Assembly: GCA_000770645.1 (NCBI GenBank)
Contig: JQID01000123.1
Location: 36,658-100,657 of the forward strand
Source: Desulfosporosinus sp. Tol-M
GTDB taxonomy: Bacteria > Bacillota > Desulfitobacteriia > Desulfitobacteriales > Desulfitobacteriaceae
Direction of reading: 5' to 3'
Length of the DNA stretch: 64,000 bases
Shown here: piece after piece, positions 8,620 through 18,132 of the stretch
How positions within the stretch are numbered: the stretch's first letter is position 1
Layout of the letters: each line of letters opens with the position of its first letter
Position numbers and translations under genes: made by a program
Notes under the pieces: generated by a model
Seen by the model: only the letters and a program-made list of their open reading frames with translations
What the model was told of the DNA's origin: nothing
Databases searched by the model: none

Positions 8620-8709
8620 GTGGTTACTCTGAAGAACAAAAAAGCCTTTATTATACATGGCCAAGAACATGGCCAAGAGTCCATTTATAATGTTTCCAAA
8701 CGTACTTAA
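8620..8709 (+). CDS. Possible 29-residue peptide or small transcript
   Basis: GTG at 8620 opens 29 codons to a TAA at 8707-8709, with only a weak GGGAG directly before it. The frame includes a tandem duplication (HGQEHGQE; ACATGGCCAAGA repeated). A terminator-like stem follows, which suggests a short transcript ends here whether or not it is translated. No family is recognised. Confidence 0.25.
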   Translation: MVTLKNKKAFIIHGQEHGQESIYNVSKRT

Positions 8710-8728
8710 GCTCTTGCCCCTTTTTTTA
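8672..8728 (+). terminator. Rho-independent terminator of a short transcript
   Basis: GGCCAAGAG (about 8671-8679) can pair, with one bulge, with CTCTTGCC (about 8711-8718), followed by a run of seven T. It separates the upstream short transcript from hydC. Confidence 0.45.
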
Positions 8729-8800
8729 GCTGACTATAACATGGATAATTAAGAACACATTGGTTTACTCTAACTAATAATTAACTAGTTGGAGGTAATC

Positions 8801-9400
8801 ATGCAACAAGAGCAAGCAGCGAATCATCAATACCCTCGGCCTGGAGATTTTGAACCGGAATTTATGGAACGGCTGGAAGGTAATATTTCCTGCCCCAGCC
8901 CTTCGGAAGATGATCAACTTTATCGTAAACTGGATGAGTTTATGAACAGTTTAGCTACGGAAGAGGGTGTGTTAATCCGGGTACTTCATTATGCCCAAAA
9001 TTTGTTTGGTTATCTGCCGCGTGAGGTGCAGATCCATATTGCCAACCGCTTGGGGATCTCGCTAGCTGAAGTATATGGGGTAGTAAGTTTTTATCACTAT
9101 TTTTCGACTCAACCAAAAGCGGAAACTACTTTGGATGTTTGTCTGGGAACAGCCTGCTATGTCAACGGTTCAGCTAATCTTATCAGCGAGTTGGAGAAGA
9201 AATTAGGGATCAAAGTCGGAGAGATAACTCCGGATCATAAATTCGGCCTTAAGTCTTCCCGTTGTATAGGCGCCTGTAATCTGGCGCCGGTGCTGGTTAT
9301 GGGGCAAGATATTCACGGGAAGCTGAAACCGGAAATGCTCTCAGATCTTATAGATAAAAAAGATAGAGATAAAAAAAACAACACTGAGGAGATGCATTAA
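8801..9400 (+). CDS. hydC: [FeFe]-hydrogenase gamma subunit, NuoE-like
   Basis: 199 residues from the ATG at 8801, which has GGAGG at 8791-8795; the TTG at 8789 overlaps that site and is rejected. It carries a thioredoxin-like [2Fe-2S] domain with C-x4-C (CLGTACYV) and C-x3-C (CIGACNLAP) ligands. In HydABC complexes this subunit relays electrons between the NuoF-like flavoprotein and the hydrogenase subunit. First gene of hydCBA; only one base separates it from hydB. Confidence 0.92.
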   Translation: MQQEQAANHQYPRPGDFEPEFMERLEGNISCPSPSEDDQLYRKLDEFMNSLATEEGVLIRVLHYAQNLFGYLPREVQIHIANRLGISLAEVYGVVSFYHYFSTQPKAETTLDVCLGTACYVNGSANLISELEKKLGIKVGEITPDHKFGLKSSRCIGACNLAPVLVMGQDIHGKLKPEMLSDLIDKKDRDKKNNTEEMH

Positions 9401-9401
9401 G

Positions 9402-10982
9402 GTGGAATCAGCAGCGGAATTAAAAGGGCAACGGCGCAATGTTTTGAGGAATTGTGGGGTAATTAACCCGGAAAAGATTGAAGAATATATTGCCCGGGAC
9501 GGTTATTTCGCTTTAGCCAAAGTGGTAAAAGAGCTGACACCCTTGCAGATTATCGATGAAGTAAAAAAATCCGGCTTACGAGGTCGTGGCGGCGGAGGAT
9601 TCCCTACAGGGCGTAAATGGGAGTTTACTCATGATGCCAAGGGGGAAACCAAATATGTCATCTGTAATGCTGATGAGGGTGACCCCGGTGCTTTTATGGA
9701 CCGGAGTATTCTGGAAGAAGACCCCCATGCGGTTCTGGAGGGTATGTGCATAGCCGGCTATGCCATAGGCTCTGAGCAAGGGTATGTTTATGTCCGGGCG
9801 GAATACCCGTTAGCTGTGAAACGGATTGAAATCGCACTTCAGCAAGCCCGGGAAAAGGGTCTTTTGGGCAATAAATTATTTGGCACGGATTTTCAGTTTA
9901 ATATTGAAATTCGTCTGGGGGCGGGAGCCTTTGTCTGTGGCGAGGAAACTTCTTTGATTCGTTCGATTCAGGGTTTGCGGGGCGAACCACGCCCACGTCC
10001 GCCTTTTCCGGCCGTGGCCGGACTTTGGGGGAAACCGACTTTGATTAACAATGTGGAAACCTTAGCCAATATCCCCAATATAATCCGGGAGGGCAGTGCC
10101 TGGTTTGCTTCCCTGGGTACCGAGCGCAGCAAAGGCACCAAGGTGTTTGCCTTATCAGGCAAGGTTCAGCATACGGGGTTAATTGAAGTGCCGATGGGTA
10201 CTACCCTGCGTGAGGTTATCTTCAATCTGGGAGGCGGAATAGCTGGGGGAAAGAAGTTTAAAGCCGCGCACACGGGCGGACCTTCAGGGGGTTGTTTGCC
10301 GGAAGCTTACCTGGATATTTCCTTGGAATATGATACCCTGCTTAGTGTCGGCTCTATGATGGGCTCCGGTGGCTTAATCGTGATGGACGAAGATAGTTGT
10401 ATGGTTGATGTGGCTCGTTTTTACGCTGAGTTTAATCGTGATGAGTCTTGTGGCAAGTGTACTCCCTGCCGGATTGGCACAAAACGCATGCTGGAGATCC
10501 TGACCAGAATTACCGAAGGGAAAGCTAAAGAAGGGGATCTGTTAGATCTGGAGGAACTCGCTCATCTGGTTAAGCAAAATTCCCTTTGTGGCCTGGGGAA
10601 CGCAGCTCCTAATCCCGTTTTATGCACCCTTAAGTATTTCCGTCAGGAATATGAGGATCATATTTTTAAGAAGCATTGTCAGGCCGGGGTATGTCGGAAA
10701 TTACTTTCTTATACAATAAATCCGGAACTCTGTAAAGCCTGCGGTCTTTGCCGTAAGGAATGTCCCGCCGGGGCTATCAAGGGCGCGGCTAAACAAGCGC
10801 ACTCCATTGAGGCCGAAGCCTGTACAAAATGTGGTAAATGTCTGGCAAAATGTCCTTTTCAAGCGATTTCCCTTGGGCCGGGCGAACATTTGCCGGGTAA
10901 AAATCAAGCAGGAGCGGAAACCCTGATCGGGAACATTGCGGCCGGAAGTCAAGATATTAGTAACCCGGCGCTCGTTCACTAG
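9402..10982 (+). CDS. hydB: [FeFe]-hydrogenase beta subunit, NuoF-like NAD(P)H flavoprotein
   Basis: 526 residues with a GTG start, GAGGAG upstream. NADH loop [13 protein letters not shown] (about 56-68), FMN loop [15 protein letters not shown], the [4Fe-4S] set [12 protein letters not shown]...CGLG (about 346-400), and a C-terminal two-cluster ferredoxin domain ([12 protein letters not shown] and [12 protein letters not shown]). Unlike many HydB proteins of about 600 residues, it has no N-terminal thioredoxin-like [2Fe-2S] domain. It is expected to hold the flavin that couples NAD(H) and ferredoxin oxidation or reduction to H2 in the cytoplasm. Confidence 0.93.
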   Translation: MESAAELKGQRRNVLRNCGVINPEKIEEYIARDGYFALAKVVKELTPLQIIDEVKKSGLRGRGGGGFPTGRKWEFTHDAKGETKYVICNADEGDPGAFMDRSILEEDPHAVLEGMCIAGYAIGSEQGYVYVRAEYPLAVKRIEIALQQAREKGLLGNKLFGTDFQFNIEIRLGAGAFVCGEETSLIRSIQGLRGEPRPRPPFPAVAGLWGKPTLINNVETLANIPNIIREGSAWFASLGTERSKGTKVFALSGKVQHTGLIEVPMGTTLREVIFNLGGGIAGGKKFKAAHTGGPSGGCLPEAYLDISLEYDTLLSVGSMMGSGGLIVMDEDSCMVDVARFYAEFNRDESCGKCTPCRIGTKRMLEILTRITEGKAKEGDLLDLEELAHLVKQNSLCGLGNAAPNPVLCTLKYFRQEYEDHIFKKHCQAGVCRKLLSYTINPELCKACGLCRKECPAGAIKGAAKQAHSIEAEACTKCGKCLAKCPFQAISLGPGEHLPGKNQAGAETLIGNIAAGSQDISNPALVH

Positions 10983-10993
10983 GAGGAAACAAT

Positions 10994-12808
10994 ATGATCA
11001 ACTTAACTCTAGACAATCAGCCCATCGAGGTCCAGGAAGGCACTACGGTTATCGAAGCGGCGCAAGCCTTGGGGATTGACATCCCGACTTTATGTTATCT
11101 CAAAGAAGTTAATGTGATTGCTGCTTGCCGGATCTGTCAGGTTCAAGTGGAAGGTCATCCGAAATTAATAGCGGCCTGTGCTTTAACGGCAGCCGAAGGG
11201 ATGGTTATTTATACGCATACCCCGGAGGTTTTGCAGGCCCGCCGGAAGGTACTGGAACTTCTGCTCTCAGATCATCCTTTTGACTGTCTAACCTGTTTTC
11301 GCAACGGCAATTGTGAGCTGCAAACTCTAGCCCGAGAAATGAATATCCACGGCTTACAGTGGGAAGGGGAGCGGGGATTCTTTGCTATTGACGATAAATC
11401 GCCCTCTCTGGTGCGGGAACCCAGCAAGTGTATCCGTTGCCGGCGTTGTATTACCGTCTGCCGCGATGTTCTGACCGTAAGTATTTATGATATGCAGCAG
11501 CGTGGTTTTGATTCTGTCGCCGGACCGGCATATAATGACAGCCTGGCGGATACCCCCTGTATAACCTGTGGTCAATGTATCCTTGTTTGTCCGACAGCAG
11601 CTCTGCACGAAAAGGATGATACGGATAAAGTCTGGAAAGCGCTTGCCGATCCGGATATCCATGTTGTCGTGCAGACTGCTCCTTCCATCCGCGTCAGCTT
11701 GGGTGAGGAATTCGGCTTACCGCAAGGAGAACTGGTTGTTGGCAAAATGGTTGCCGCCCTGCGCCGAATAGGTTTTAATAAAGTCTTTGACGACTGTTTT
11801 GGCGCTGATGTTTGTATCATGGAAGAAGGACATGAGTTGTTAGCCCGTTTAAACGGTCAGGGAGGTCCCTTACCCCAGTTTACTTCCTGCTGCCCGGGCT
11901 GGGTTAAGTTCTGTGAAATTTTTTATCCCGAACTCATTCCGCACCTTTCCTCAACCAAAAGCCCGCAACAGATTTTCGGTGCTTTAGTAAAAACCTACTA
12001 TGCCCAACTGGCCGGGATTCCGCCGGAGAAAATATTTAGTGTCTCTGTCATGCCTTGTGTAGCCAAGAAATTCGAGTCTGCCCGACCGGAACACCGGGAT
12101 AGTGGGTATAGAGATGTGGATGCTGTTTTGACGACACGGGAACTGGCCAGAATGATCAGGCTAAACGGGCTGAATTTTGCCGATTTGCCGGATGAGAAAT
12201 TTGATGCTCCCATGGGTTATTCCAGTGGAGCAGGGGTGATCTTCGGGGCCTCCGGTGGGGTTATGGAAGCGGCCCTGCGAACGGTTTACGAAAAAGTTAA
12301 CGGAACGGAAGTTCCTGAGGAAGACCTGCAAAAAGTCCGCTCCTTCAATGAAGTGCGGGAAGCGGAATTCAGGTTGGGGGACCGGACTATCCGGGTGGCG
12401 GTAGCCAGAAACATTGGTGAAGCACGCAAACTCTGTGACCGGGTGCGCAATCAAGAGGCGCAGTATGACTTTATAGAAATAATGGCCTGCCCCGGAGCCT
12501 GCGTTGGCGGCGGCGGGCAGCCTATTTACTCTAATCTGGATAAGTGGAGTTTGCAATTAGATTTTCGCAAGTCCCGGGCCAGGGGTTTATTTCAGTCTGA
12601 CGCAGAAAAGGAATACCGGAAATCGCATGAAAATCCTCAAGTACAGAAACTTTACGCGGAATTCCTGGATGAACCAAACAGCGAAAAAGCACATCAACTA
12701 TTACACACCGGTCACAAAGCCCGGCCACTGTATACTTGCCAGGGTACTTCCGCCGGAGATAAGGTGGAGCATCGTCATCACAGAGAAGAACAAAGGTATT
12801 TGCATTAA
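10994..12808 (+). CDS. hydA: [FeFe]-hydrogenase catalytic subunit
   Basis: 604 residues. An N-terminal plant-type [2Fe-2S] domain (residues 1-75) is followed by a His-ligated [4Fe-4S] motif (DHPFDCLTCFRNGNC), two [4Fe-4S] sets (CIRCRRCITVC and CITCGQCILVC) and the H-cluster domain with P1 TSCCPGW, P2 MPCVAKKFE and P3 MACPGACVGGGGQP. All H-cluster cysteines are present; P3 has Ala for the usual second Gly. The tail is His-rich. With hydC and hydB it forms the trimeric, probably electron-bifurcating, soluble hydrogenase. AGGAGG precedes the start. Confidence 0.97.
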   Translation: MINLTLDNQPIEVQEGTTVIEAAQALGIDIPTLCYLKEVNVIAACRICQVQVEGHPKLIAACALTAAEGMVIYTHTPEVLQARRKVLELLLSDHPFDCLTCFRNGNCELQTLAREMNIHGLQWEGERGFFAIDDKSPSLVREPSKCIRCRRCITVCRDVLTVSIYDMQQRGFDSVAGPAYNDSLADTPCITCGQCILVCPTAALHEKDDTDKVWKALADPDIHVVVQTAPSIRVSLGEEFGLPQGELVVGKMVAALRRIGFNKVFDDCFGADVCIMEEGHELLARLNGQGGPLPQFTSCCPGWVKFCEIFYPELIPHLSSTKSPQQIFGALVKTYYAQLAGIPPEKIFSVSVMPCVAKKFESARPEHRDSGYRDVDAVLTTRELARMIRLNGLNFADLPDEKFDAPMGYSSGAGVIFGASGGVMEAALRTVYEKVNGTEVPEEDLQKVRSFNEVREAEFRLGDRTIRVAVARNIGEARKLCDRVRNQEAQYDFIEIMACPGACVGGGGQPIYSNLDKWSLQLDFRKSRARGLFQSDAEKEYRKSHENPQVQKLYAEFLDEPNSEKAHQLLHTGHKARPLYTCQGTSAGDKVEHRHHREEQRYLH

Positions 12809-12816
12809 CCTTATCT

Positions 12817-12945
12817 CAGGCTTTTCCGCCTGTGACCTCCTCACATTCGGATTCGAATCCGAATTTGAACTACAGCCAGGCGATGCTTCTTGAGCAAACT
12901 GCTGGATGCTTCCGAGCAACTCAGATTACGTACCTGCGTAATCTG
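12817..12945. repeat. Three hairpin-forming inverted repeats downstream of hydA
   Basis: CAGGC/GCCTG (12817-12832), a perfect 20-bp palindrome ATTCGGATTCGAATCCGAAT (12845-12864), and CAGATTACG/CGTAATCTG (12922-12945). CCAGGCGATG also occurs twice in this stretch. None has a clear T tail, so they are not ordinary terminators; they may shape the 3' end of the hyd transcript or mark an old insertion site. Confidence 0.55.
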
Positions 12946-12969
12946 ACATACTCCCAGGCGATGATCCTC

Positions 12970-13233
12970 TTAGGAGTAGACATCACCGCGATTGTCGATC
13001 GTCAATATATATACAATTTGTTCCGTATGATTAACTTCGAAAATTACTCTGTATGTACCAACTCGTAAACGCATTAACTTTCCTTGACCTTTAAGAAGCT
13101 TAATATCTCCAATCGGTGGACGAATGGCTAAGCCTGATATTGCTTTACGAATACGTACCTGAACAGCTCTTTCCTGCTTGGCAAGAAATTTTAACGAATC
13201 ACGGTTTAATGTCAGTTGGTAAATTGAGCTCAT
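12970..13233 (-). CDS. RelE/ParE-type toxin
   Basis: 87 residues from the ATG at 13233. The pattern DSLKFLAKQ...RIRKAI...IKLLKG...MRLRVGTYRVIFEV...ILTIDNRGDVY is that of the RelE family, ribosome-dependent mRNA interferases. The basic and aromatic residues expected near the active site are visible. It overlaps the antitoxin gene by 35 bases and is translated after it. Confidence 0.85.
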   Translation of the reverse strand: MSSIYQLTLNRDSLKFLAKQERAVQVRIRKAISGLAIRPPIGDIKLLKGQGKLMRLRVGTYRVIFEVNHTEQIVYILTIDNRGDVYS

Positions 13234-13453
13234 GCATTGCATCCTCCCATGACACAAATTCCGTATTGTTATTCATTTGCAGTTCTTCTTCTTCACTCAA
13301 TGGTATATCGTCCGTTTCCAATAGGTCAATTTCATCCCAATCGGGTCGCTTATGCCCAATTGTTAAAAATTTCAAAAAATCATAAGCAGATTGCTTTGCC
13401 TCTTCTGGGAGTAGCTTTACCAGCTTTAATAAATCATCATTACTTATAGCCAT
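13199..13453 (-). CDS. Antitoxin partner of the RelE-type toxin (DUF2281-like)
   Basis: 84 residues; the N-terminal DDLLKLVKLLPEEAKQSAYDFLKFL resembles DUF2281-type antitoxins, followed by an acidic region and a C-terminal toxin-binding tail. It is first in the operon, overlaps the toxin start, and has an inverted repeat upstream that could be its operator. Confidence 0.75.
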   Translation of the reverse strand: MAISNDDLLKLVKLLPEEAKQSAYDFLKFLTIGHKRPDWDEIDLLETDDIPLSEEEELQMNNNTEFVSWEDAMHELNLPTDIKP

Positions 13454-13475
13454 GAAAACGCCCCCTATCTAATGT

Positions 13476-13495
13476 CCGCTAATATAGATTAGCGG
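13476..13495. promoter_or_regulatory. Likely autoregulatory operator of the RelE-type pair
   Basis: Inverted repeat CCGCTAAT-ATAG-ATTAGCGG centred about 30 bases upstream of the antitoxin start. Toxin-antitoxin complexes typically repress their own promoter by binding such repeats; the role here is inferred from position. Confidence 0.4.
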
Positions 13496-13654
13496 CAATA
13501 ACCTATGCCTAAAATTAAGGGTTAATGAACGCTAAGGTTTCAGTTAGGATAAAATTACCATGTCCTCTAAGGTAAGTCAAGAGTTAGAAGGAGCTGCTTA
13601 GCCCCAAGGAGTGTGGATATCATAACTGATACAACAACTGAAACTAATTTCATC

Positions 13655-13900
13655 AGCTGACGCACGCCACATGTAATCGCGGCTGAAATTAACAAGATCA
13701 GTGAAGGAGCAGGAGCAAGCTCTTCAGGAACGGGAACAGGCATTTCAGGATCGGGACCGGCCCTGCAGGAAAAAGCCGATCTCCAGAAGGCTCTGGACGG
13801 AGAAAAGGGCAAGAACACTCAGCTGAAGCAATATTCCCGCCAATCGCCGCTTCCGGAGAAACATGACCGATGGCCGCGCCTCGGGTTGCGCCGCTGAACC
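13655..13900 (+). pseudogene. Decayed coding fragment, possibly DUF3102-like
   Basis: A frame without start reads [12 protein letters not shown], then a Ser/Gly/Thr stretch, then [19 protein letters not shown], a coiled-coil pattern. The opening resembles DUF3102 proteins (AAEIN-x-I), with an apparent internal deletion, but this is weak. It lies in a patch of unrelated gene scraps. Confidence 0.3.
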
Positions 13901-13952
13901 GCCCATCGGTAATCAAGGCGACACTCTCGCCCAGTCCGCATCCGATAATGGC
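13827..13952 (-). pseudogene. ilvD: Dihydroxy-acid dehydratase (ilvD) fragment
   Basis: The minus strand encodes [20 protein letters not shown] and continues VSPEAA-GG-IA, the highly conserved C-terminal core of IlvD. The rest of the roughly 550-residue protein is absent and flanking residues in frame are unrelated, so this is a non-functional piece. Confidence 0.75.
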
Positions 13953-14169
13953 GAACGTAGTAAAAAGCTGTTTCTTTTCGGAAACAGCTCCAGCATATGC
14001 GCCACTTGATTGATAATTACATTCAGGCTGATGCCCCATTGCGCCTGAATTAGATGGCGATCTGCCTAATTCTTGACTTTTTCAAGAGTATTACTTACAA
14101 TATCGAATCCTCTATATCACAAAGGTTTTTCAGTAATTCCAGTTTTCATGTTTTACTGCTAATCTGTTA

Positions 14170-14312
14170 AGCTCATCCCTACTTGCAGCAAGTAGCGCTT
14201 TCCGTAGAAGTAGTAGTGGCTCTCTCGATTCAGAAATTCCCTGGGTGCTTCCCGTGCCTGATTGCGCAGTTTGCCTGTTGTTTTCTGATCCAATTCAATT
14301 TGGAAAGGGCAA
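14170..14312 (-). pseudogene. YgjP-like (DUF45) metallopeptidase fragment, frameshifted
   Basis: Minus-strand translation gives WIRKQQA and then, after a shift of one base, KLRNQAREAPREFLNRESHY followed by YFYGKRYLLQV. This matches the N-terminal part of DUF45/YgjP-type metal-dependent hydrolases (WI...P-REF..GESHYY-G-RY-L-V). The HExxH half is missing. Decayed. Confidence 0.55.
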
Positions 14313-14333
14313 AAACTCTAATAGTATCTTATA

Positions 14334-15146
14334 TCAAAACACAAGCAACAGGCATATTCCTATAGCAAACATACCGGACAGCAGACCATAGATAGTCAAA
14401 TGATGTTCTCCATATAACCTTGCTGTTGGAAGCAGTTCATCAAAAGAGATATAAACCATGATTCCAGCAATCCCAGCAAAAATGAATCCCAGCACCGTCG
14501 CATTGATATAAGGAGCAAGGAAAAGAAATGCAAGAACTGCCCCCAGTGGTTCAGCCGCCCCGGACAAAAGAGAATAATAAAAAGCTTTTTTCCTGCTCCC
14601 TGTAGCACAATAGACAGGGATGGCAACCGCAATTCCCTCTGGTATGTTATGAATGGCAACCGCGATAGCAATGGCGATCCCAAGTTTGGGTTGACTTATT
14701 CCTGAAATAAAAGTCGCCAGACCTTCAGGAAAATTGTGAATTGTAATAGCTAAAGCAGTCAGAACACCGGTTTTCATTAGTTTTTGGGCTTCGACTGATA
14801 CTTCGCACTCGTCGACTTCCTCAATCATGTGCATTTCATGCGGATTTTTAAGAGTAGGGATGAGTTTGTCGATTACTGCAATAAAAAGGACCCCGGTAAA
14901 AAAAGCTAATAGGGTTATCCGCCCACCCGCCTTTTCCCCCATGCTCAGAATCAGGTGGGATTTGGCATCCGGAAGGATCTCCATAAATGATAGATAAATC
15001 ATGATCCCCGCTGAAAAACCGAGTGCAACTGATAAGAACTTTTTATTTGTCGTCCTAAACAGCAGCACAAGAAAACCGCCAAGCCCTGTAGACAGGCCGG
15101 CGCATAAGGAAAGTGTCAAAGCAAATATCCAGTTATTTGTTTCCAT
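14334..15146 (-). CDS. ZIP-family divalent metal transporter (ZupT-like)
   Basis: 270 residues, eight predicted membrane segments with a His/Glu/Asp-rich cytoplasmic loop (about 100-120, HEMHMIEEVDECEVS). The two signature helices HNFPEG and HNIPEG hold the metal site. ZupT-type proteins import Zn2+ and other divalent cations. It is monocistronic, and an 11-bp inverted repeat lies in its upstream region. Confidence 0.92.
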   Translation of the reverse strand: METNNWIFALTLSLCAGLSTGLGGFLVLLFRTTNKKFLSVALGFSAGIMIYLSFMEILPDAKSHLILSMGEKAGGRITLLAFFTGVLFIAVIDKLIPTLKNPHEMHMIEEVDECEVSVEAQKLMKTGVLTALAITIHNFPEGLATFISGISQPKLGIAIAIAVAIHNIPEGIAVAIPVYCATGSRKKAFYYSLLSGAAEPLGAVLAFLFLAPYINATVLGFIFAGIAGIMVYISFDELLPTARLYGEHHLTIYGLLSGMFAIGICLLLVF

Positions 15147-15677
15147 TTAAAACTTCCTTTTAAATGCCAGAAAACTGCAATTTATATATATAAGGCAGTA
15201 TCTTAGTCATATCAATATTTGCCCCCGCTTTTTCCATTGTAACGCGGAGATAAGCATTTACTAAGATACTAACGAACACTTGAGGTACTGTCAAGGATTA
15301 GATAAATAACCCGAAAAGAAAAGGCCACGAAAGATGAAGTCTAGTGCGACCTTTGTCACGTTTTATTAGGAGGACTAATTATGAATGCAATCATTTCGAT
15401 ACCCCCTTTCTATATTCTTTCTTATTATACTCCTATTTCTTAGTTTCCGATAAGAAGATATTTAAATTACAAAGAGGTCTAATCTCTAGCAAAAACAAGC
15501 TATTGAACATAACACCGACTATGATTATACTAATTGTGATGAAAACTTTAGATTTTGTGAATATTGCTTTGAAAATATCATCCTGAGATTAAACTCAAAG
15601 ATTTACTGAATCAATCCTCAGATTTGGAATAGAAAAAGTTGCATAAGGAATGAGCGAAGCGAAAGGAATGGTTATAA
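15147..15677. other. Intergenic region with a spaced 11-bp inverted repeat
   Basis: AGTATCTTAGT (15197-15207) and its exact complement ACTAAGATACT (15260-15270) are separated by 52 bases, upstream of the leftward ZIP gene. To the right, AGGAGG precedes an ATG at about 15381 that opens only a 20-codon frame, and I do not call it a gene. Nothing else recognisable is seen before the protease gene. Confidence 0.4.
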
Positions 15678-18122
15678 ATGGAGAATACAAATAAGTTCAG
15701 GATTCCGGTAGAGAAGCTAAGGAAAGTCTGCGACTACAATAATGAACTGGATTTTTGCAAAACTTCTCTGGATGTGCCGCCCCGGGAGGGTGTTATCGGG
15801 CAAGACCGGGCAGTTCATTCCATGGAGTTTGGCTTGGATATGGATACTCAGGGTTACAATATCTTTGTTGTGGGGCCGACCGGTACCGGTAAAAGTACAT
15901 ATGTGCAGACGATTGTCTCCAAGATTGCGGACAAAGGCCCGACTCCTTCCGACTGGTGTTATATCAACAATTTCAGTGACCCCGACCGGCCGCTGGCAAT
16001 TTCACTGCCTGCTGGACAAGGTCGTTGGTTCCAGAAAGACATGGATGAATTGGTTACCGATTTGACGGCAGCCATCACCAAAGTATTTGAAGGCAATGAC
16101 TTTGAGCAGCAGAAGGATGCAATCATCCAGGCGGTTCAGCAGAAGATGGAGGAAAAATTTCATATCGCCGAGCAGGAAAGCTTGGAAGCCGGATTTGTTG
16201 TGCGGCGCACGCCCCAGGGCTTACAGATTATTCCGATCAAAGACGAGAAACCGCTGAACCCGGAAGAATATAATAAGCTTTCTGATGAGGAACAGCGGGC
16301 TTTTGAGAAAAAGGCACACAAACTGCAAAAGAGACTGGACGAGACATACATTCATGAAGGCCGTTTGTCGGAAAAACAGGTAAATGAACAAACTGCGGAG
16401 TTGGAAAAAAAGATCGGACTCGGTGCTGCCAGCCACCTGGTCGGCAAGCTGAAAGAGAAATACAGCAAATTTACCAAAATTACAGAGTATCTGGATGAGG
16501 TGCTGAAAGATGTGATCGAAAACCTCGGCATTTTCAGGGGTTCTATCACACCCTCGCCGTTGCCTTTCCCGATGCCCCAGGATGAGGTGGATCCCTTTAC
16601 CCGCTACAAAGTGAATCTGTTTGTGAATAATGAAAAGACCGGGGGTTTGCCAGCTATCTTCGAACTAAGCTGTAATTATTACAACCTGTTTGGCAAAATC
16701 GAGTACAAGAGCGCAATGTTTGCTTTAAATACCAATTTTACTATGGCCAAAGCCGGAGCGCTGCAGCGGGCTAACGGTGGCTATCTCGTTCTTCAGGCCA
16801 AGGATGTGCTGACGGACCAGTTTGCCTGGGATACTCTTAAGCGGGCGCTGAAGTATCAGCAAGCTGTGGTGGAAAATATCGGTGAGCAGTACCGCTTCGT
16901 CTCAACGATTAAACCAGAGCCGATTCCGCTTAAGGTCAAGATTATCTTAATCGGTAGTCCGCTGTTCTATTCCTATTTCACGCTGGACGAGGATTTTCAG
17001 AAGCTCTTCAAGGTTAAAGTCGATTTTGATATTGAAATGCCCCGGACGCAGGGAAACCTGCACCAGTATGTTTCCTTTGTTAGTGAGATCTGCCGGCAGG
17101 AAAATCTGAGACATTTTAGCCGGGATGGTTTGGCTAAGGTGATCGAATATGGTTCTATCCTGGCCCGGGACCAAAACAAGCTGTCCACCCGTTTCAGCGA
17201 GGTCTCCGAGATCGTTTATGAAGCGGCTGCTCTGGCTGATAATAACGGGTCCGAGCATGTGGGCGCGAAACATGTAGATAAAGCCATTCAGGAACGCAAA
17301 TATCGTTCGAACAGGCTGGAGGGAAAAATTCAGGAGATGATCCTGCAGGGAAAAATCCTGATTGATACTAAAGGCAATATAGTAGGTCAGGTAAACGGAC
17401 TGGCAGTATTAGGCATGGGCAATTACATGTTTGGAATGCCAACGCGAATTACAGCCCGAACTTATGCCGGCCGCGGCGGGATCATCAATATCGAGCGGGA
17501 AACTGACATGAGTGGCAATATCCATTCCAAAGGTGTGCTGACTTTAGCCGGTTATCTGGGTGGTAAATTTGCCCAGGAAAGACCGCTGGGTTTAACGGCG
17601 CAGATTACCTTTGAGCAGAATTATGAGGGTGTGGATGGAGACAGCGCTTCCAGTACCGAACTTTATGCGATTCTATCCAGTCTGACAGGGCTTCCCTTAA
17701 AACAAAACCTGGCTGTGACAGGCTCGGTCAATCAGTTGGGAGAAATTCAGCCTATCGGCGGGGTCACGGAAAAAATCGAGGGTTTCTTTGATGTCTGCAA
17801 GGCCAAAGGTCTGACCGGTGATCAGGGAGTTGTGATCCCGGCACAGAATATCGATAACTTGATGCTAAAAGACGAAGTGATGAATGCAGTCAAAGACCTG
17901 AGCTTCCATATCTATGCTGTCAAAACAATAGAAGAGGGGATTGAATTGTTAAGCGGAATACCGGCGGGCGAAAAGAACAAACACGGCAAATACCCGGAGG
18001 GCAGCGTCTTTAATCTGGCGGACAAGAGACTGCAGGAATTCAATAAGGTACTGAGCGCGTCTCCGTCAAAGACCAATAAAGAAAGCAAAAGGACCAAGAC
18101 GAGGATTGAAAAAAAACGATGA
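15678..18122 (+). CDS. Lon-like ATP-dependent protease (AAA_32 type)
   Basis: 814 residues. An AAA+ module with Walker A GPTGTGKST (about 66-74) is interrupted by a long helical insertion (about 130-290, KKAHKLQKRL...), then the second AAA part, and a C-terminal Lon protease domain with the Ser-Lys dyad: S656 in DGDSASS and K699 in GGVTEKIEG. It lacks the N-terminal Lon substrate domain; the layout matches the AAA_32/Lon_C soluble family of clostridia. Likely a cytoplasmic quality-control protease. Monocistronic, ending at a terminator. Confidence 0.92.
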   Translation: MENTNKFRIPVEKLRKVCDYNNELDFCKTSLDVPPREGVIGQDRAVHSMEFGLDMDTQGYNIFVVGPTGTGKSTYVQTIVSKIADKGPTPSDWCYINNFSDPDRPLAISLPAGQGRWFQKDMDELVTDLTAAITKVFEGNDFEQQKDAIIQAVQQKMEEKFHIAEQESLEAGFVVRRTPQGLQIIPIKDEKPLNPEEYNKLSDEEQRAFEKKAHKLQKRLDETYIHEGRLSEKQVNEQTAELEKKIGLGAASHLVGKLKEKYSKFTKITEYLDEVLKDVIENLGIFRGSITPSPLPFPMPQDEVDPFTRYKVNLFVNNEKTGGLPAIFELSCNYYNLFGKIEYKSAMFALNTNFTMAKAGALQRANGGYLVLQAKDVLTDQFAWDTLKRALKYQQAVVENIGEQYRFVSTIKPEPIPLKVKIILIGSPLFYSYFTLDEDFQKLFKVKVDFDIEMPRTQGNLHQYVSFVSEICRQENLRHFSRDGLAKVIEYGSILARDQNKLSTRFSEVSEIVYEAAALADNNGSEHVGAKHVDKAIQERKYRSNRLEGKIQEMILQGKILIDTKGNIVGQVNGLAVLGMGNYMFGMPTRITARTYAGRGGIINIERETDMSGNIHSKGVLTLAGYLGGKFAQERPLGLTAQITFEQNYEGVDGDSASSTELYAILSSLTGLPLKQNLAVTGSVNQLGEIQPIGGVTEKIEGFFDVCKAKGLTGDQGVVIPAQNIDNLMLKDEVMNAVKDLSFHIYAVKTIEEGIELLSGIPAGEKNKHGKYPEGSVFNLADKRLQEFNKVLSASPSKTNKESKRTKTRIEKKR

Positions 18123-18132
18123 ACAAATAATT

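Noticed and set aside
12832..13068. Rightward frame after hydA
   Set aside because: Overlaps the hairpins and the toxin gene on the other strand; no start signal and no family resemblance.
15344..15586. 80-codon rightward frame before the Lon-like gene
   Set aside because: AT-rich, without a matching ribosome binding site; the AGGAGG at 15369 serves a different frame that ends after 20 codons.
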